Assembly: GCA_039566865.1 (NCBI GenBank)
Contig: CM076943.1
Span: forward strand, 37,022,663 to 37,086,662
Origin: Aurelia coerulea
Lineage: Eukaryota > Cnidaria > Scyphozoa > Semaeostomeae > Ulmaridae
Direction of reading: 5' to 3'
Length of the DNA: 64,000 nt
Each line of letters opens with the position of its first letter. Position 1 is the stretch's first letter. The notes under the pieces are model-generated. The model was given only the letters and a program-made list of their open reading frames with translations, was not told the origin of the DNA and did no database searches. The position numbers were made by a program, and so were the translations under genes. Shown here piece after piece: positions 30,663 to 40,960 of this stretch.

Positions 30663-32316
30663 ACAATAGTACTTTTCTGAAAAATGTCAGTCTTCAAAAA
30701 TCCATTGTAAAATTAAAAGCTAAAGACAAACAATATTTGTTTCGTTATGCTCTTCAAAAGCAATTTCAAAAATTAGAAGCAGCTTTGTTGCAAGTTTCTA
30801 CCAAAGGGCTAGTGCCAATGTGTGCCAAAACATTTTGAGGGCAATTTTCATTTCACAAGTTTTGTACCTGATTTTTACATTATTGCAAATTTTTATGAAA
30901 AATTAGATAAGGTAAGACGGAAAGCTTCCCCTTTGTTGAAAAACGATGCAAGGTCGATGGTTTGTCATTTCTTTCGCATTCAAGCCTGCTGCAGCAAGTG
31001 AAAACTTTTCAAGGCGAAAATCGTATTTTGTAATTTTTTTAAAATTTAAGAGTTAAGATTTTAACAAAATGCCTTGCAAAATGTCTCAAATGTTAATTAT
31101 TACATTGTTTTAACATGTAAGTGAGGTCCAGTCACCTTAAGTCCTTTCACTGGAGGTCGGAGGTCTGTTAAAAAGTAGTTGCTAAAGCGTCTAAAAATTT
31201 TAGAAATCAAAATCGAAACTTTTGAAATAAACTTGATCATGAAAAACTGTCTGGGTACGAATTGGCACGAGCCCTTTGGAAACTTGCTACAAAGGTGTTT
31301 CTAATTTTTGAAATTGTTGTTAAGAGCATAGTGAAACATATACTTTTTGTCTTTAGCTTTGAATTATACAGTTGATTTTATGAGGCACACATTTTTCAGA
31401 AAAGTACCATTGTTCAATTGTCTAAAAAACGGTCACCAAAAGGCAAACTATTCAAACATGGTTAAAATTGCCTTGAAGTACACATTTAGGAGATGAGAAT
31501 AAGACTAAAATGAAAAGGATCGGTGAAGTCTGAGCCTAGAAAAACAACCAATTGTAGGCCGCCATCAAAACAGTACCATGCCTCCACAGGTTAACAAAGT
31601 TCTGATTTAGACCTAACTTTAAAGATCAATATCTCTGCTTTCTGTGGCCTGCTCTTGGAACTGTTTTGCGGCAAATTAACCCCTATGTTATTGCTATGGT
31701 GTCTGTCTCAAGCCCAAAATCAATCAGAAATCTAAAACTTCCAATTTTGGTATAAATTCGATGCCCTGGATCACAGTGCTTTCGCTCTGACGGGCCTGCA
31801 TTATCCTTTGTGGAGGGTCTTGAACACAGGCTAGCATTGAGCACCTAAAACAATGAATGGGGCCTGCTGGACTATAGATAAAAGTAACACCTATTGGTCA
31901 ATATTATTTCTTGAGGTTCCAGAGCCCGTACCCAAATGACAATAAGAGATAATTGAAGAAACTGTGAAGGGTATGATCGTATAAGCCGCGTGGAAGCATG
32001 AATATTATTTTTTGCACCAAACTGCAATTTTTTGTTAAAAACAAGAAAAACAGCAACAACAACACAAAAAATGCTATAATGTTCATGCCAACTTTTTAGC
32101 TTCTCGAAGCATTTGTAACCCATTAGATTAGGCTAATCTATTTATGGAAATCATTGCAAATCATGTTCCGCGTAAATGGATATAGGCTTTCACGTTTCAC
32201 GGACAACGTTTGCATTTTCACGTTTCACGTCAATAAATAATGGTTTTTCACGTTTCACGAGAAAAAAATATGGCCGATCACGTTTCACGAAAAACCCTTT
32301 ACCACACTCTACGATG

Positions 32317-32531
32317 ACCAAAAATTTAAGAAACTCTAGTACTACGCTCAAGAACAGTTAAGAAACTCTAAAACGTTATATCTGTGTGTCTCTCTTATTC
32401 TATGTCTCTCTAACAAAGGTGCCTTCGTCTTTTCTTGACTTTTAACTGCAAAATTTGTAAATTTTTGCCTCGATGTGCAAGGATTCTTCTTGATGACAAT
32501 GTCAATGCAAAATGGAAGCCCTTTGTCGAGA
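32317..32531. mobile_element. Right piece of AAGAAACT MITE after the hAT-like insertion
   Basis: ACCAAAAATTTAAGAAACTC onward matches 19966-20183 closely (CTCAAGAACAG, TCTCTCTTATTCTATG, GGAAGCCCTTTGTCGAGAA). It stops short of the terminal TACACG end, so this MITE copy lost its right terminus. Confidence 0.75.
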
Positions 32532-32683
32532 ATATGCTGCAATCAATGTAAATGGTGGGAAACAAAGGTCTATGTGGGACTAAAGCCTATTAATGATAAA
32601 TCACACTAGATATCAACACCAAATTTTGTTCTAGCAGTTATTAAAAAGATATCTTACAGTTTCACATTTCTCTATTGAATGGC

Positions 32684-32822
32684 CGGAGCAGGCCGGAGCT
32701 GGCGAAAAAAATACAAAAAGGGCCAAGGCTCCGGCCTGTGGCTCCGGCCCAGCTCCGGCCAAGCTCCGGCCAAGCTCCGGCCAAGCTCCGGCCAAGCTCC
32801 GGCCATTGGCTGGAGCCTCGGC
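32684..32822. repeat. GC-rich minisatellite of CCGGCCAAGCT units
   Basis: About five near-perfect 11-base units (AAGCTCCGGCC) preceded by looser GGCCGGAGC and GGCTCCGGCC copies, partly in inverted orientation. It stands out from the AT-rich surroundings. The overlapping ORF (32679-32978) is only repeat translation. Confidence 0.8.
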
Positions 32823-32979
32823 ACCCTCCTTTCAAATATAACGAATTTTAATTCGATAATTACCCAATTAGGCCAAACGAAGCTCTTTGTTTCACTTGAT
32901 ACTTCCAGTAATCTTTACGCCTTCTTTAAAGCTTTAATGTCAATTTCATACATTTCCTCTGGTCCGTGGACGCCGTGAG

Positions 32980-33130
32980 AAACGGTCCTTAGGGACAGTG
33001 CAAAGTTTATTTTATAACATGGCCGGTGCAAAACATAACGGGGCAACTACTTTTTTTTAGCTTGTACAGAACTGGGTCAACACTTTTTACAAAGCAAATA
33101 TGACCGGGGCAGTACCTTTTTATAAGCTCA
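32980..33130. repeat. Left arm of an inverted repeat around hAT-like copy B
   Basis: AGGGACAGTGCAAAGTTTAT with ATGGCCGGT (about 32990-33025) is inverted at 37187-37228. ACGGGGCA followed by a T-run occurs here and, in the same orientation, near 37083 and 37114. Confidence 0.5.
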
Positions 33131-33386
33131 AGATAAAGTTTGAAATATGAAATGGCTGATTTTGAGGCCAAAATTCAGGTCAGGTCAGGATCACGAATCA
33201 CGGAAATAAAATGTTCAATTTCACGTTTCACCTTTAAAGATATAGCGTTTTCACGTTTCACGGAAAAATGTATTATTACTAGGCTATGGGAGAATGCAGA
33301 TGCACTGACCCCACTAAAGATGTCTCAAACCTGTTAAAACAATGGAAAACTCTTCAAAACAACAAGAAAGGCAGACGAGCATCTAC

Positions 33387-33603
33387 TATCACCTACACAA
33401 TTTTCGAGCCTACACAATTTTCGGAGCCAACTTGAACAAATTATCCTTTCGCCACCCCTTTCACCAATGTCAATGATTCGTTGAGCTGACAAGAGCGATT
33501 CGGCAACCTTTGTCTGGCATTACAACACTGCTTATGGGGAAAGGGGAGAGCAGAGGCAAAAACCGACAATCTTAGGGTGGCTCAACCATTGTTTAGTGAT
33601 TGT
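33387..33603. mobile_element. Family P MITE inside hAT-like copy B
   Basis: Same position and sequence as 28711-28910, with a small local duplication of CTACACAATTTTCG near 33395-33425. Confidence 0.65.
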
Positions 33604-34262
33604 AGGCAATTTTTAAGGGCTAAGGTTGCGAGGCAGAAATTTGGCATGCAGATAATGTATTTCTGATTTAGATAGGACAGATAGGATTTAGATAGGAGAA
33701 TTCAAATTCTTTCAAAGTTCTGCTCTCAAAGATCCCATAAAAATGCCCCTTGATGCTCAAACCACTTCGTATATTTTAGCTAAAGTCTGCCCAGAAAGTT
33801 GCGACGTTGGAATATATGCCCAAATTATCTGTCTCTGTTTTCATGTTCTATATAAGTATGCTGTGCGAACGCAACGAGCAGAACAATTTTGGCACAGAAA
33901 AGAAGAAAATGCCGGTTCCAAAGTAATGAAATCGATGATTTGAGAAAAATTGGATGAAATTTAGGGCACAATTGCTGTTTTTATGGAAAATGGCAGGTCC
34001 GGAACACATAACAACCCCCTAGGTACGCCCCTAAGGCTCATTCCCTTCTATCTAGCAAACTATTTTCAAGCCAGTCGGGAGGATTTTCGTATTAGGGAGC
34101 TGCAAGTGGAGGAAGCAAATTTGGAGGTCTGAGGCTTGTTCTGGGAAAATTTTGAGACCATACCTATTACAGTAGATCGCCGGAAAACGACCCTCGTGTA
34201 AAATTTCTGCACTATTTGATTGATGCACATCATCACCAACGAAAGTCTTTTTACGGGCATTT

Positions 34263-34687
34263 TGGAATGTCATGACTTACAAGATTATGAACAGACCAGA
34301 CTATGCCCTGAAAACCTCTGGGATAAATTCAAGCCAAGATCTTTTCACTCTTGTTGGGGATAACAGTACGACCTACAATCCGAGGCACTGTAAGGATATC
34401 CAGATCCCTAGATATAGGACTGAATTTGCAAAAAAGGGCTTTCATTACGCAGCTCTCAAGTCATGGAATGATACACCTGCCGAAATTCGCGAGTTACCGA
34501 CATTTGATCGTTTAAAGAGCTAGACTCTCAAGCCAAACACAACTCCCTGGAAGAACAGCAAGGATTAAGTTTTATAGGGCTTTAGGTTTTTATTCATAAG
34601 GTTTCATCATTGTAAATAGATGTTATATATTTTAATTTGCTGAAGGATTAATTTGTGTATAAATAACATTAAATGAAAAAAATGAAA
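34263..34687 (+). mobile_element. 5'-truncated LINE 3' end in copy B
   Basis: The ORF 34272-34523 reads MTYKIMNRPDYALKTSGINS, then RYRTEFAKKGFHYAALKSWNDTPAEIREL, the terminal box of LINE ORF2 proteins, and a ~160 bp A-rich 3' UTR ending AAATGAAAAAAATGAAAA. Copy A reads straight through this point (GGGCATTTCAAAACTAG near 29745), so the insertion is after the A/B split. Its orientation is opposite to the copy A LINE fragment, and it is a different family. Confidence 0.75.
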
Positions 34688-35139
34688 ATTTCAAAACTAG
34701 AACTTATATCGGCCAAAAATCAATGCGCTATTCAAGCTGCTTTATCGTCTCGGAGCATTTCAAGGAACAAATATTTGAAAGCTATTTAAGGGCTAAAAGA
34801 CCCCCACCAAGCCCTCTGCACTGTGATCTATTAGGCCCTTTTTATCTAATATTGCTAAAAAATAAAGTTCTGATTTCCAGCTAGATTTTGGGCTGGCGTC
34901 TTTGTGCATAACCTATAATCTAGGGGTTAATGTGACCATTTGTTGCAAGCATGACCTGTAGAGGCATGGCACTGTTTTGATCGCAGCTTACAATTCCTTG
35001 TTTCTAGGCTCAGCCTTTAACAATCTCTTTCAGTCCAGTCTTATTCTGATTCTCTAAATGCATGCCTCAAGGCAATAAGCATGTTTGAATATTTTGCCTT
35101 TTGGTGATCGTTTTTAGACAATAGACGATTACGCTAAAG

Positions 35140-35440
35140 CTCGGGGGGGGGGGGGTTACTTAACCAGGTTTTGGTCGGGGACGTGCCATCGAAGCTTCAA
35201 AAACATACCCGTTCCTTATAACAATTTTCCGAAAAAGCATACCCGACTTTATACCAATTTTCCGAAAATGTATATCCGATCTTATACTTTAACCAAAATC
35301 GTGAAAATCGATACCGTTCCTTATACCAAAATCGTGAAAATCGATACCGTTCCTTACACCAAAATCGCGAAAATCGATACCCTTCCCGATGGCACGTCCC
35401 CGTACCCAAAATATGTGAAGTACCCCCCCGCCCCCCCGGG
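35140..35440. mobile_element. G-rich-ended MITE, 8 bp target duplication, copy 1
   Basis: CGCTAAAG at 35132-35139 and 35441-35448. It starts CTCGGGGGGG and ends CCCCCCCGGG. GGGGACGTGCCATCG near 35178 is inverted as CGATGGCACGTCCCC near 35388. The interior carries tandem ~33-36 bp units of CGTTCCTTATACC/AAAATCGTGAAAATCG. It is inserted into the palindromic MITE equivalent to 30503-30662. Confidence 0.85.
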
Positions 35441-37184
35441 CGCTAAAGATGGTGGCGAGAAACTTTTTACCAAGATGCATCGCGTTCTTTAATCGAATTC
35501 CTACTGAATCGTTAAGATTCGTAATAAGAACGCATTGCATCTTGGTAAAAAGTTCCTCATCGCCATCGTTAGCGTAATCGTCTGTTTAACAATAGTACTT
35601 TTCTGAAAAATGTCAGTCTCCAAAATCCATTGTAAAATTAAAAGCTAAAGACAAACAATATTTGTTTCGTTATGCTCTTCAAAACAATTTAAAAAATTAG
35701 AAGCAGCTTTGTTGAAAGTTTCTACCAAGGGGCTCGTGGCAATGCGAAAATCAAGGCGAAAATCGTATTTTGTAAATTTTTTAAGATTTAGGAGTTAAGA
35801 TTTTAACAAAATGCCTTACAAAGTGAGGTCCAGTCACCTTAAGTACATTCACTGGAGGTCTGTTAGAATTTAGTTGCTAAAGCATCTAAAAATTTTAGAA
35901 ATCAAAATCGAAACTTTTGAAATAAAATTAGTCATAAAAAACTCTTTGGGTACAAATTGGCACGAGCCCTTTGGTAGAAACTTGCTTAAAAGGTGTATCT
36001 AATTTTTGAAATTGTTTTTAAGAGCATCGTGAAACATATATTTTCTGCCTTTAGCTTTGAATTTTACAGTTGATTTTATGAGGCACACATTTTTCAGAAA
36101 AGCACCATTGTTCAATTGTCTAAAAACGGTCACAAAAAGGCAAACTATTCAAACATGCTTAACATTGCCTTGAAGTACACATTTAGGGGATGAGAATAAG
36201 ACTAAAATGAAAAGGATCGGTGAAGTCTGAGCCTAGAAAAACAACCAATTGTAGGCCGCCATCAAAATAGTACCATGCCTCTACAGGTTATGTGGACAAA
36301 GTTCTGATTTAGACCTAACTTTAAAGATGAATATCTCTGATTTCTGTGGCCTGATCTTGAAAATTTTTTGCGGCAAATTAACCCCTATGTTGTGGTGTAT
36401 GTCTCAAGCCCAAAATCAATCAGGAATCTAAAACTTCCAATTTTGGTTTAAGTTCGATGCCCTGGATCACAGTGCTGTGGCTCTGACGGGCCTGCATTAT
36501 CCTTTTTGGAGGGTCTGGAACACAGGCTAGCATTGAGCACCTAAAAAAATGAATGGGGCCTGCTGGACCATAGAGCAAAGTAACACCAATTGGTCAATAG
36601 TATTTCTTGAAGTTCCAGAGCCAATACCCAAATGACAATAAGAGATATTTGAAGAAAGTGTGAAGGGTATGATCGTATAAGCCGCGTGGAAGCATGAATA
36701 TTATTTTTTGCACCAAACTGCAATTTTTGTTAAAAACGAGAAAAACAGCAACAAAATCCCCACAAACGCATTGAACAACGCATTGAACAACAACAACAAC
36801 ACAAAACATTCTATAATGTTCATGCAAAACTTTTTAGTTTCTCGAAGCATTTGTAACCCATTAGATTAGGCTAATCTATTTATGGAAATTATTGCAAATC
36901 ACGTTCCGCGTAAATGGATATGCCTTTCACGTTTCACGGACAACGTTTGCACTTTCACGTTTCACGTCAATAAATAATGGTTTTTCACGTTTCACGAGAA
37001 AAAAGTGTGGCCGATCGCGTTTCACGAAATACCCTTTACCACCCTCATCGGTGGTACGATACAACATTTCTCGTTCATGAATACGGGGCAGATACATTTT
37101 TTAAGGAAAGGGTGACGGGGCAGTTGGTTTTTTGGCAATAATTTCATACTGGGCGAGCAGATTTTTTGCAAGAATTTTTGTTCT

Positions 37185-37231
37185 ATACCGGCCATGTAAT
37201 ATAATAAATTTTGCCCTGTCCCTTAAATGCC
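37185..37231. repeat. Right arm of inverted repeat around copy B
   Basis: Complement of about 32986-33030 (ACCGGCCATGTAATATAATA, then GCCCTGTCCCTTAA). With the left arm it brackets copy B, suggesting copy B sits inside an older inverted-repeat element, though each arm is diverged. Confidence 0.5.
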
Positions 37232-37454
37232 CGGCTTTTGTCTTATGCGAGATTTCAAAGAATTTCATTAGTGTTTCCGTCTTTGTAATAAAACTAGTAA
37301 CAAATGGAAGAAGGAAAAATGATTGAGAACTGATTGAAGAAATGTATTTTCCCCATTCCTTCGGCTAGTTTCACCTCGCCCACCACCTGTACTTAGGCCC
37401 ATTCTTCCAAACGGCCACCTCCACCTGCATGCAACCTCTACGAACGAGTCTACG

Positions 37455-39911
37455 CACGCCCGACAACACCAAGCCTGAATTCTGACGTCACTTCCGGCCT
37501 CTCTTGCAAGAAAGCTGTGGCGCGAAAGTAAAATTTTGTGATAAATGGCGTCAGCAGGCGTCCCAAGTGTCCCAAAGCAAAATATCGAGATATAACGCAA
37601 TAGCTGTATCTTCGCTCTGTCAAGTTCTTTTAGCATTTTGAACTCAGAGCCCCTTGGTTTTTCATATTTTTCAAAGGCCGTGGACAACTCTGTTTACAAA
37701 CTCGGGATTCAGCACAGCAGGTAAGCAGACTTTATCATAAATTTAACGTTTGTCCTTTGTTTCATGGAAATTTTGTTGAAAGTTTTGGATTCCTCGATGT
37801 CGTTTTGTCCTATTTGCCACCTTTCGCCAATTGTTGACGAAATAAACTTGTCTTTTTCTCGTCTTGAACTTCGGCTTGCAGTTTCAAGAAAATGAACTTT
37901 TGTTGGCCTAAATTTAACCGAAATGTTTTCAAACTCCAATATTTTCTAAACTAAGACAGGAATTCTCATTTTGGAGATATAACGCAATAGCTGTAAGCAT
38001 CTAGTTTCTAGAAATGTTGCCTTTTTTGCTGTAGCCTTTGCCGGTTTCCCACAATTTTCAAAGGCGATTTTTCCTCGAGAGCCATGACTATTTAATCTGC
38101 GTTAACTTTACGTGCTTCCTTTTACAAACTTGTCTGCTTTTAAGTCAGAAAACAAACGTTAACCTTGGTTGAATGTATCACTTTCGAACTTGATCTGATG
38201 TTTCAGAAATGAAAGTATTTTAGAGTACTTGCTAGCTGTTTTGGCCACCAGAGCAATGAGAATAATAACAAAATTTTGACTTCGCTCTCAGAGAACTTTT
38301 CGTCGGGTTTGGCCTAACTGTAAACAAACATGAAGTTGCATTGTTGCTTATTTTCTTCAAGACTAATGGGGAAGCCCTGACCTAGAAATAGGAGATTTGC
38401 TTACTAAAACAATGTTATCAATGCTACCTTGTACAAAAAATTATCAGCTTTGATTATTTTGCCTATAAACACGATAGTTTACTGCAATTATTTGCCCTTG
38501 AATCTGTTTTCTTTTTCTTGAGCAGGGTATTGCTGCTTTGATTTAAGTTTGCAAAGACCTCTCCTATTTTGGTTTGCTGCTCTTTTTTGTACATGCAATT
38601 CTCTATGAGACAAAGTGAAATTTGCTATGCAGCAAATGTTTTTAGTAGGAGGAAATAATATCGTCTCTGTTTTATTTTAGGACCCAAACAGAACAAGATT
38701 ATCCTTTACCAATCAAGCCCAACCTTGAAGCAGCATTTGACAACAACCACAAAAGACTGCAATTCTTGCTTTTCCAATGCCTGAAGACTGATGCAAAACT
38801 AATGGACAAAGCATTCAATGAAAAACAATATTATGATATATCAAAAAATTTGAGCAATCCAATAATTGATACTCTGATGATTTTACTCTGATAATAGGAA
38901 GATGGTAAGATAATAGCAATTGAATCATCACAAAATTGAAAATTTAATGCTTCCAATTCTGAAACAGTCTGAAACTTATTCTGAATTTGATCTGCAAAGA
39001 CAATTGTTTGCAAAGACAAAGACAAAGCTCGCCCGTTTCACCCTGCTGCCATGCTTATTCATGAGTTTCTGAAAATTACCAAAAAGCAGTTATTGCCGTT
39101 GTCCATTCAGAAATAGTCATTGCAATTTCGATAGACAGCATCCTTCCCTATCTTCCTTGTCTGTGAGTTTTTAGAGCCAACAAGGGAAGATTTCCAGACT
39201 GCATTGAGTTGCTCCATCATTGACAGGAACTTGCCCAGTACAAATAACATATATTTTATAATTTGCTATCCATTTGTCCATCAAAGACATCTGTCATCAT
39301 AAACAAAACGATTTCAGTTCTTGATCCATAAATATCCGAGTTCTTTCGTTGGAAGCTGCTTCTTCTTGTCTCTTTCTTTCTGGCGGGTTGGAGACTTATT
39401 TGAAAACATGAAAGCATCTCTTGTCCTTCACTGGCAGTAAAAGGATCGCTAGTGCTCTGCATATTGGTTTATTGCTTCGTTTCCTATCAGAATTAAAAAG
39501 TTTTCTTGAAAGCAAGCAGCAAGCAGACCACGCCGCTTCAAAACAATTTCTACGATCTACGGCATTTTCTAAATGTCATGGCTTTCAAGGTGCTGCTTAC
39601 CGCACCAAAAACAATGAATTCGAAAAATTTGCCCAAATACGGATGGAAATCTCTTAAAATATGACCATCACTCCTGTCAAATTGCGTGGAGTTTACCAGG
39701 ATCTTTAAATCAAAACGATTTTAGTTTTAAACATTTCTTAGATAAATTCACTACCTTTTAAGATTAAATTAACGCGGAAAAATCACACCGCATCCCTGCA
39801 AGAAACGTTCAAAGTGGACGAAAATATTCACTTCCGGTCATTTTCCTATACATTTGTATAGGGGCATCAAAGCGAGGCTGAACTCCTCGAGAAAGGTGTT
39901 GTCGGGCGTGA
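37455..39911. mobile_element. Unassigned 2.46 kb segment with 16 bp inverted termini
   Basis: CACGCCCGACAACACC at 37455-37470 is mirrored by GGTGTTGTCGGGCGTG at about 39896-39911. ACTTCCGG (ETS-like) occurs near both ends (37489 and 39831), the left one beside TGACGTCA and followed by ATGGCGTCAGCAGG, which opens only 16 codons. A 22 bp direct repeat (starting GAGATATAACGCAATAGCTG) lies at 37587 and 37974. No transposase is recognised. It could be a DNA transposon carrying a captured promoter, or a host first exon flanked by chance inverted repeats. Confidence 0.45.
38682..38891 (+). CDS. Possible terminal exon, unidentified protein
   Basis: After TTTTATTTTAG (38671-38680), a good acceptor, an open frame of 69 codons reads TQTEQDYPLPIKPNLEAAFD then NNHKRLQFLLFQCLKTDAKL to a TGA. 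Composition looks protein-like (amphipathic, helical), but I recognise no family. A possible donor (CAGCAG|GTAAGC) lies at 37723. Treat as tentative. Confidence 0.25.
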   Translation, partial: TQTEQDYPLPIKPNLEAAFDNNHKRLQFLLFQCLKTDAKLMDKAFNEKQYYDISKNLSNPIIDTLMILL

Positions 39912-39972
39912 TTGTTCTCGTTTGGTCCGCGTGTCCGCGTCGTCCGCGTTGTCCGCGGTTTAGACCTGGCCG

Positions 39973-40195
39973 GTTCAATTCCTACCCTGAGCATCCCCGC
40001 CGGGCAGCCCGGGGGTCAACCAAAATTCCTTGCTCAAATGCCTGGGGGCCGGGGAAAAATTGATGATCAAATATGCTACTCAAACGCCCGGGGGCCAGGG
40101 AAAAATGTACGGTCAAATGCCCGGGGGCCGGAAAATTTGTTTGTGCAAATGCCCGGGGGTGTCCCGGGGGGGATGGTCAGGGTAGGAATTGAACG
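39973..40195. mobile_element. MITE with TTCAATTCCTACCCTGA ends and GC-rich tandem units
   Basis: Starts GGTTCAATTCCTACCCTGAG and ends CAGGGTAGGAATTGAAC near 40193. Inside are three to four units of about 35 bp built on CAAATGCCCGGGGGCC plus GGGAAAAATT. A diverged relative is at 62073-62338. Confidence 0.75.
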
Positions 40196-40779
40196 AGACA
40201 TAAGAGGCCCACAGAGAGGTCTACAGTACGATAGCGCCCAACAAAGGTCGCAGGTGAGCTCATTGCAGCTCTGCCACAGAAGAGACATTAAGATACACAT
40301 ATGTCTCAATGAATAATGTACAAAATAGTCAGTAACGGTGCAGAAACAATAACATTTTGAAGAATAAATGAAAGAACCTTACCACATCGACTGTCCCCTC
40401 TCGCTGTTTGCCTTGCTGTGGACGCCTTCTGCAATCACTGATCCAGCGATGATCCATCTAAACCATTCCTTGATCAGCCATAAATGTCATACCTCAAGAG
40501 TATGATGTCATGCTCTTGTCATTCACGCATATGACTCGAAAAGGTATATGACTCGAAAAGGTATCATAAATCAAGATGCGACGATCATTTAAAATCACGG
40601 TTGCCATAGGGAGGGATCCTGTTCCCAAAAGACAATGGATGATTTGCTGACATTGCACAAAAATCTCAAAGTATGTCAAGATTAGGAGGCATATTGTCGC
40701 ATGCAATGAATACACGAAAGGCTCTTTGAAAAGGCGGACGTAGCACAAAAGACTATACAATACAGGAAACGATCATTTC
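40196..40779. other. No recognisable gene or repeat
   Basis: A direct duplication CATATGACTCGAAAAGGTAT (about 40530-40562) is the only structure noticed. No gene call is supported. Confidence 0.5.
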
Positions 40780-40960
40780 ATTTTTCATTCTAAAATTATT
40801 TATGCACGGTAGCCCCGTCAGTCAGTATGACTGATTTTCAGGGGGCCGTGCCAAAAACTTTACACATTTATAAAACTACTAAATTTAATAACGGGGAAGG
40901 GAAACTAATTGCAATCATGAATAATTTATCTACAACTAGAATAGAATGCACCACAAATTA
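40780..40960 (-). mobile_element. LINE 3' UTR remnant with conserved stem-loop
   Basis: On the - strand it carries GCACGGCCCCCTG and CGGGGCTACCGTGC around a CAGTCA/TGACTG hairpin (40803-40852), then an A/T-rich tail with AATGAAAAATGAAATG. This matches the 3' UTR of the LINE at 48600-50012. Coding sequence is not recognisable upstream of it. Confidence 0.6.
40803..40852 (-). promoter_or_regulatory. Conserved 3' UTR stem-loop of a LINE (copy 1)
   Basis: Nested helices on the - strand: GCACGG with CCGTGC, CCCC with GGGG, CAGTCA with TGACTG. Compared with copy 2 (48613-48661) the outer helix changes GCATGG/CCATGC to GCACGG/CCGTGC, keeping the pair. Such 3' structures can be recognised by the LINE RT (established for several LINE clades); here it is inference. 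Confidence 0.6.

Larger units (their letters stand above)
28491..32308. mobile_element. 3.8 kb hAT-like non-autonomous element, copy A
   Basis: Starts AGGGTGGCAAAGGG and ends CCCTTTACCACACT, with 8 bp duplications CTACGATG at 28483-28490 and 32309-32316. Both ends carry arrays of paired TTTCACG units (three on the left at about 28512-28592, four on the right at 32186-32290), like the subterminal transposase-binding repeats of hAT elements. Much of the interior is one large imperfect palindrome: about 29850-30830 mirrors 31690-31255, for example CACTGTGATC, CATGGCACTGTTTTGAT and GGCTCAG against their complements near 31770, 31570 and 31530. No transposase ORF is evident. It contains later insertions (family P MITE, LINE fragment, palindromic MITE) and a 209 bp tandem duplication. 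Confidence 0.8.
33184..37045. mobile_element. hAT-like non-autonomous element, copy B
   Basis: Collinear with 28502-32308 from GTCAGGATCACGAATCACGG to CCCTTTACCACCCT. The first ~12-16 bases of the left terminus are missing, and no matching 8 bp duplication flanks it. It retains the TTTCACG arrays at both ends (33210-33265 and 36926-37026). It differs from copy A by a private LINE insertion (34263-34687), a private G-rich MITE (35140-35440), a ~180 bp deletion near 35745 and absence of the 209 bp duplication. No transposase. Confidence 0.8.

Noticed and set aside
32679..32978. 99-codon ORF with SSGQAPAKLRP repeats
   Set aside because: Translation of the CCGGCCAAGCT minisatellite; no other coding evidence.
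37268..37687. 139-codon reverse ORF
   Set aside because: No motif; it overlaps a GC-rich, possibly promoter-like stretch and a repeat end.
39809..40316. Arg/Gly/Pro-rich ORFs on both strands
   Set aside because: They derive from GC-rich tandem units inside a MITE.
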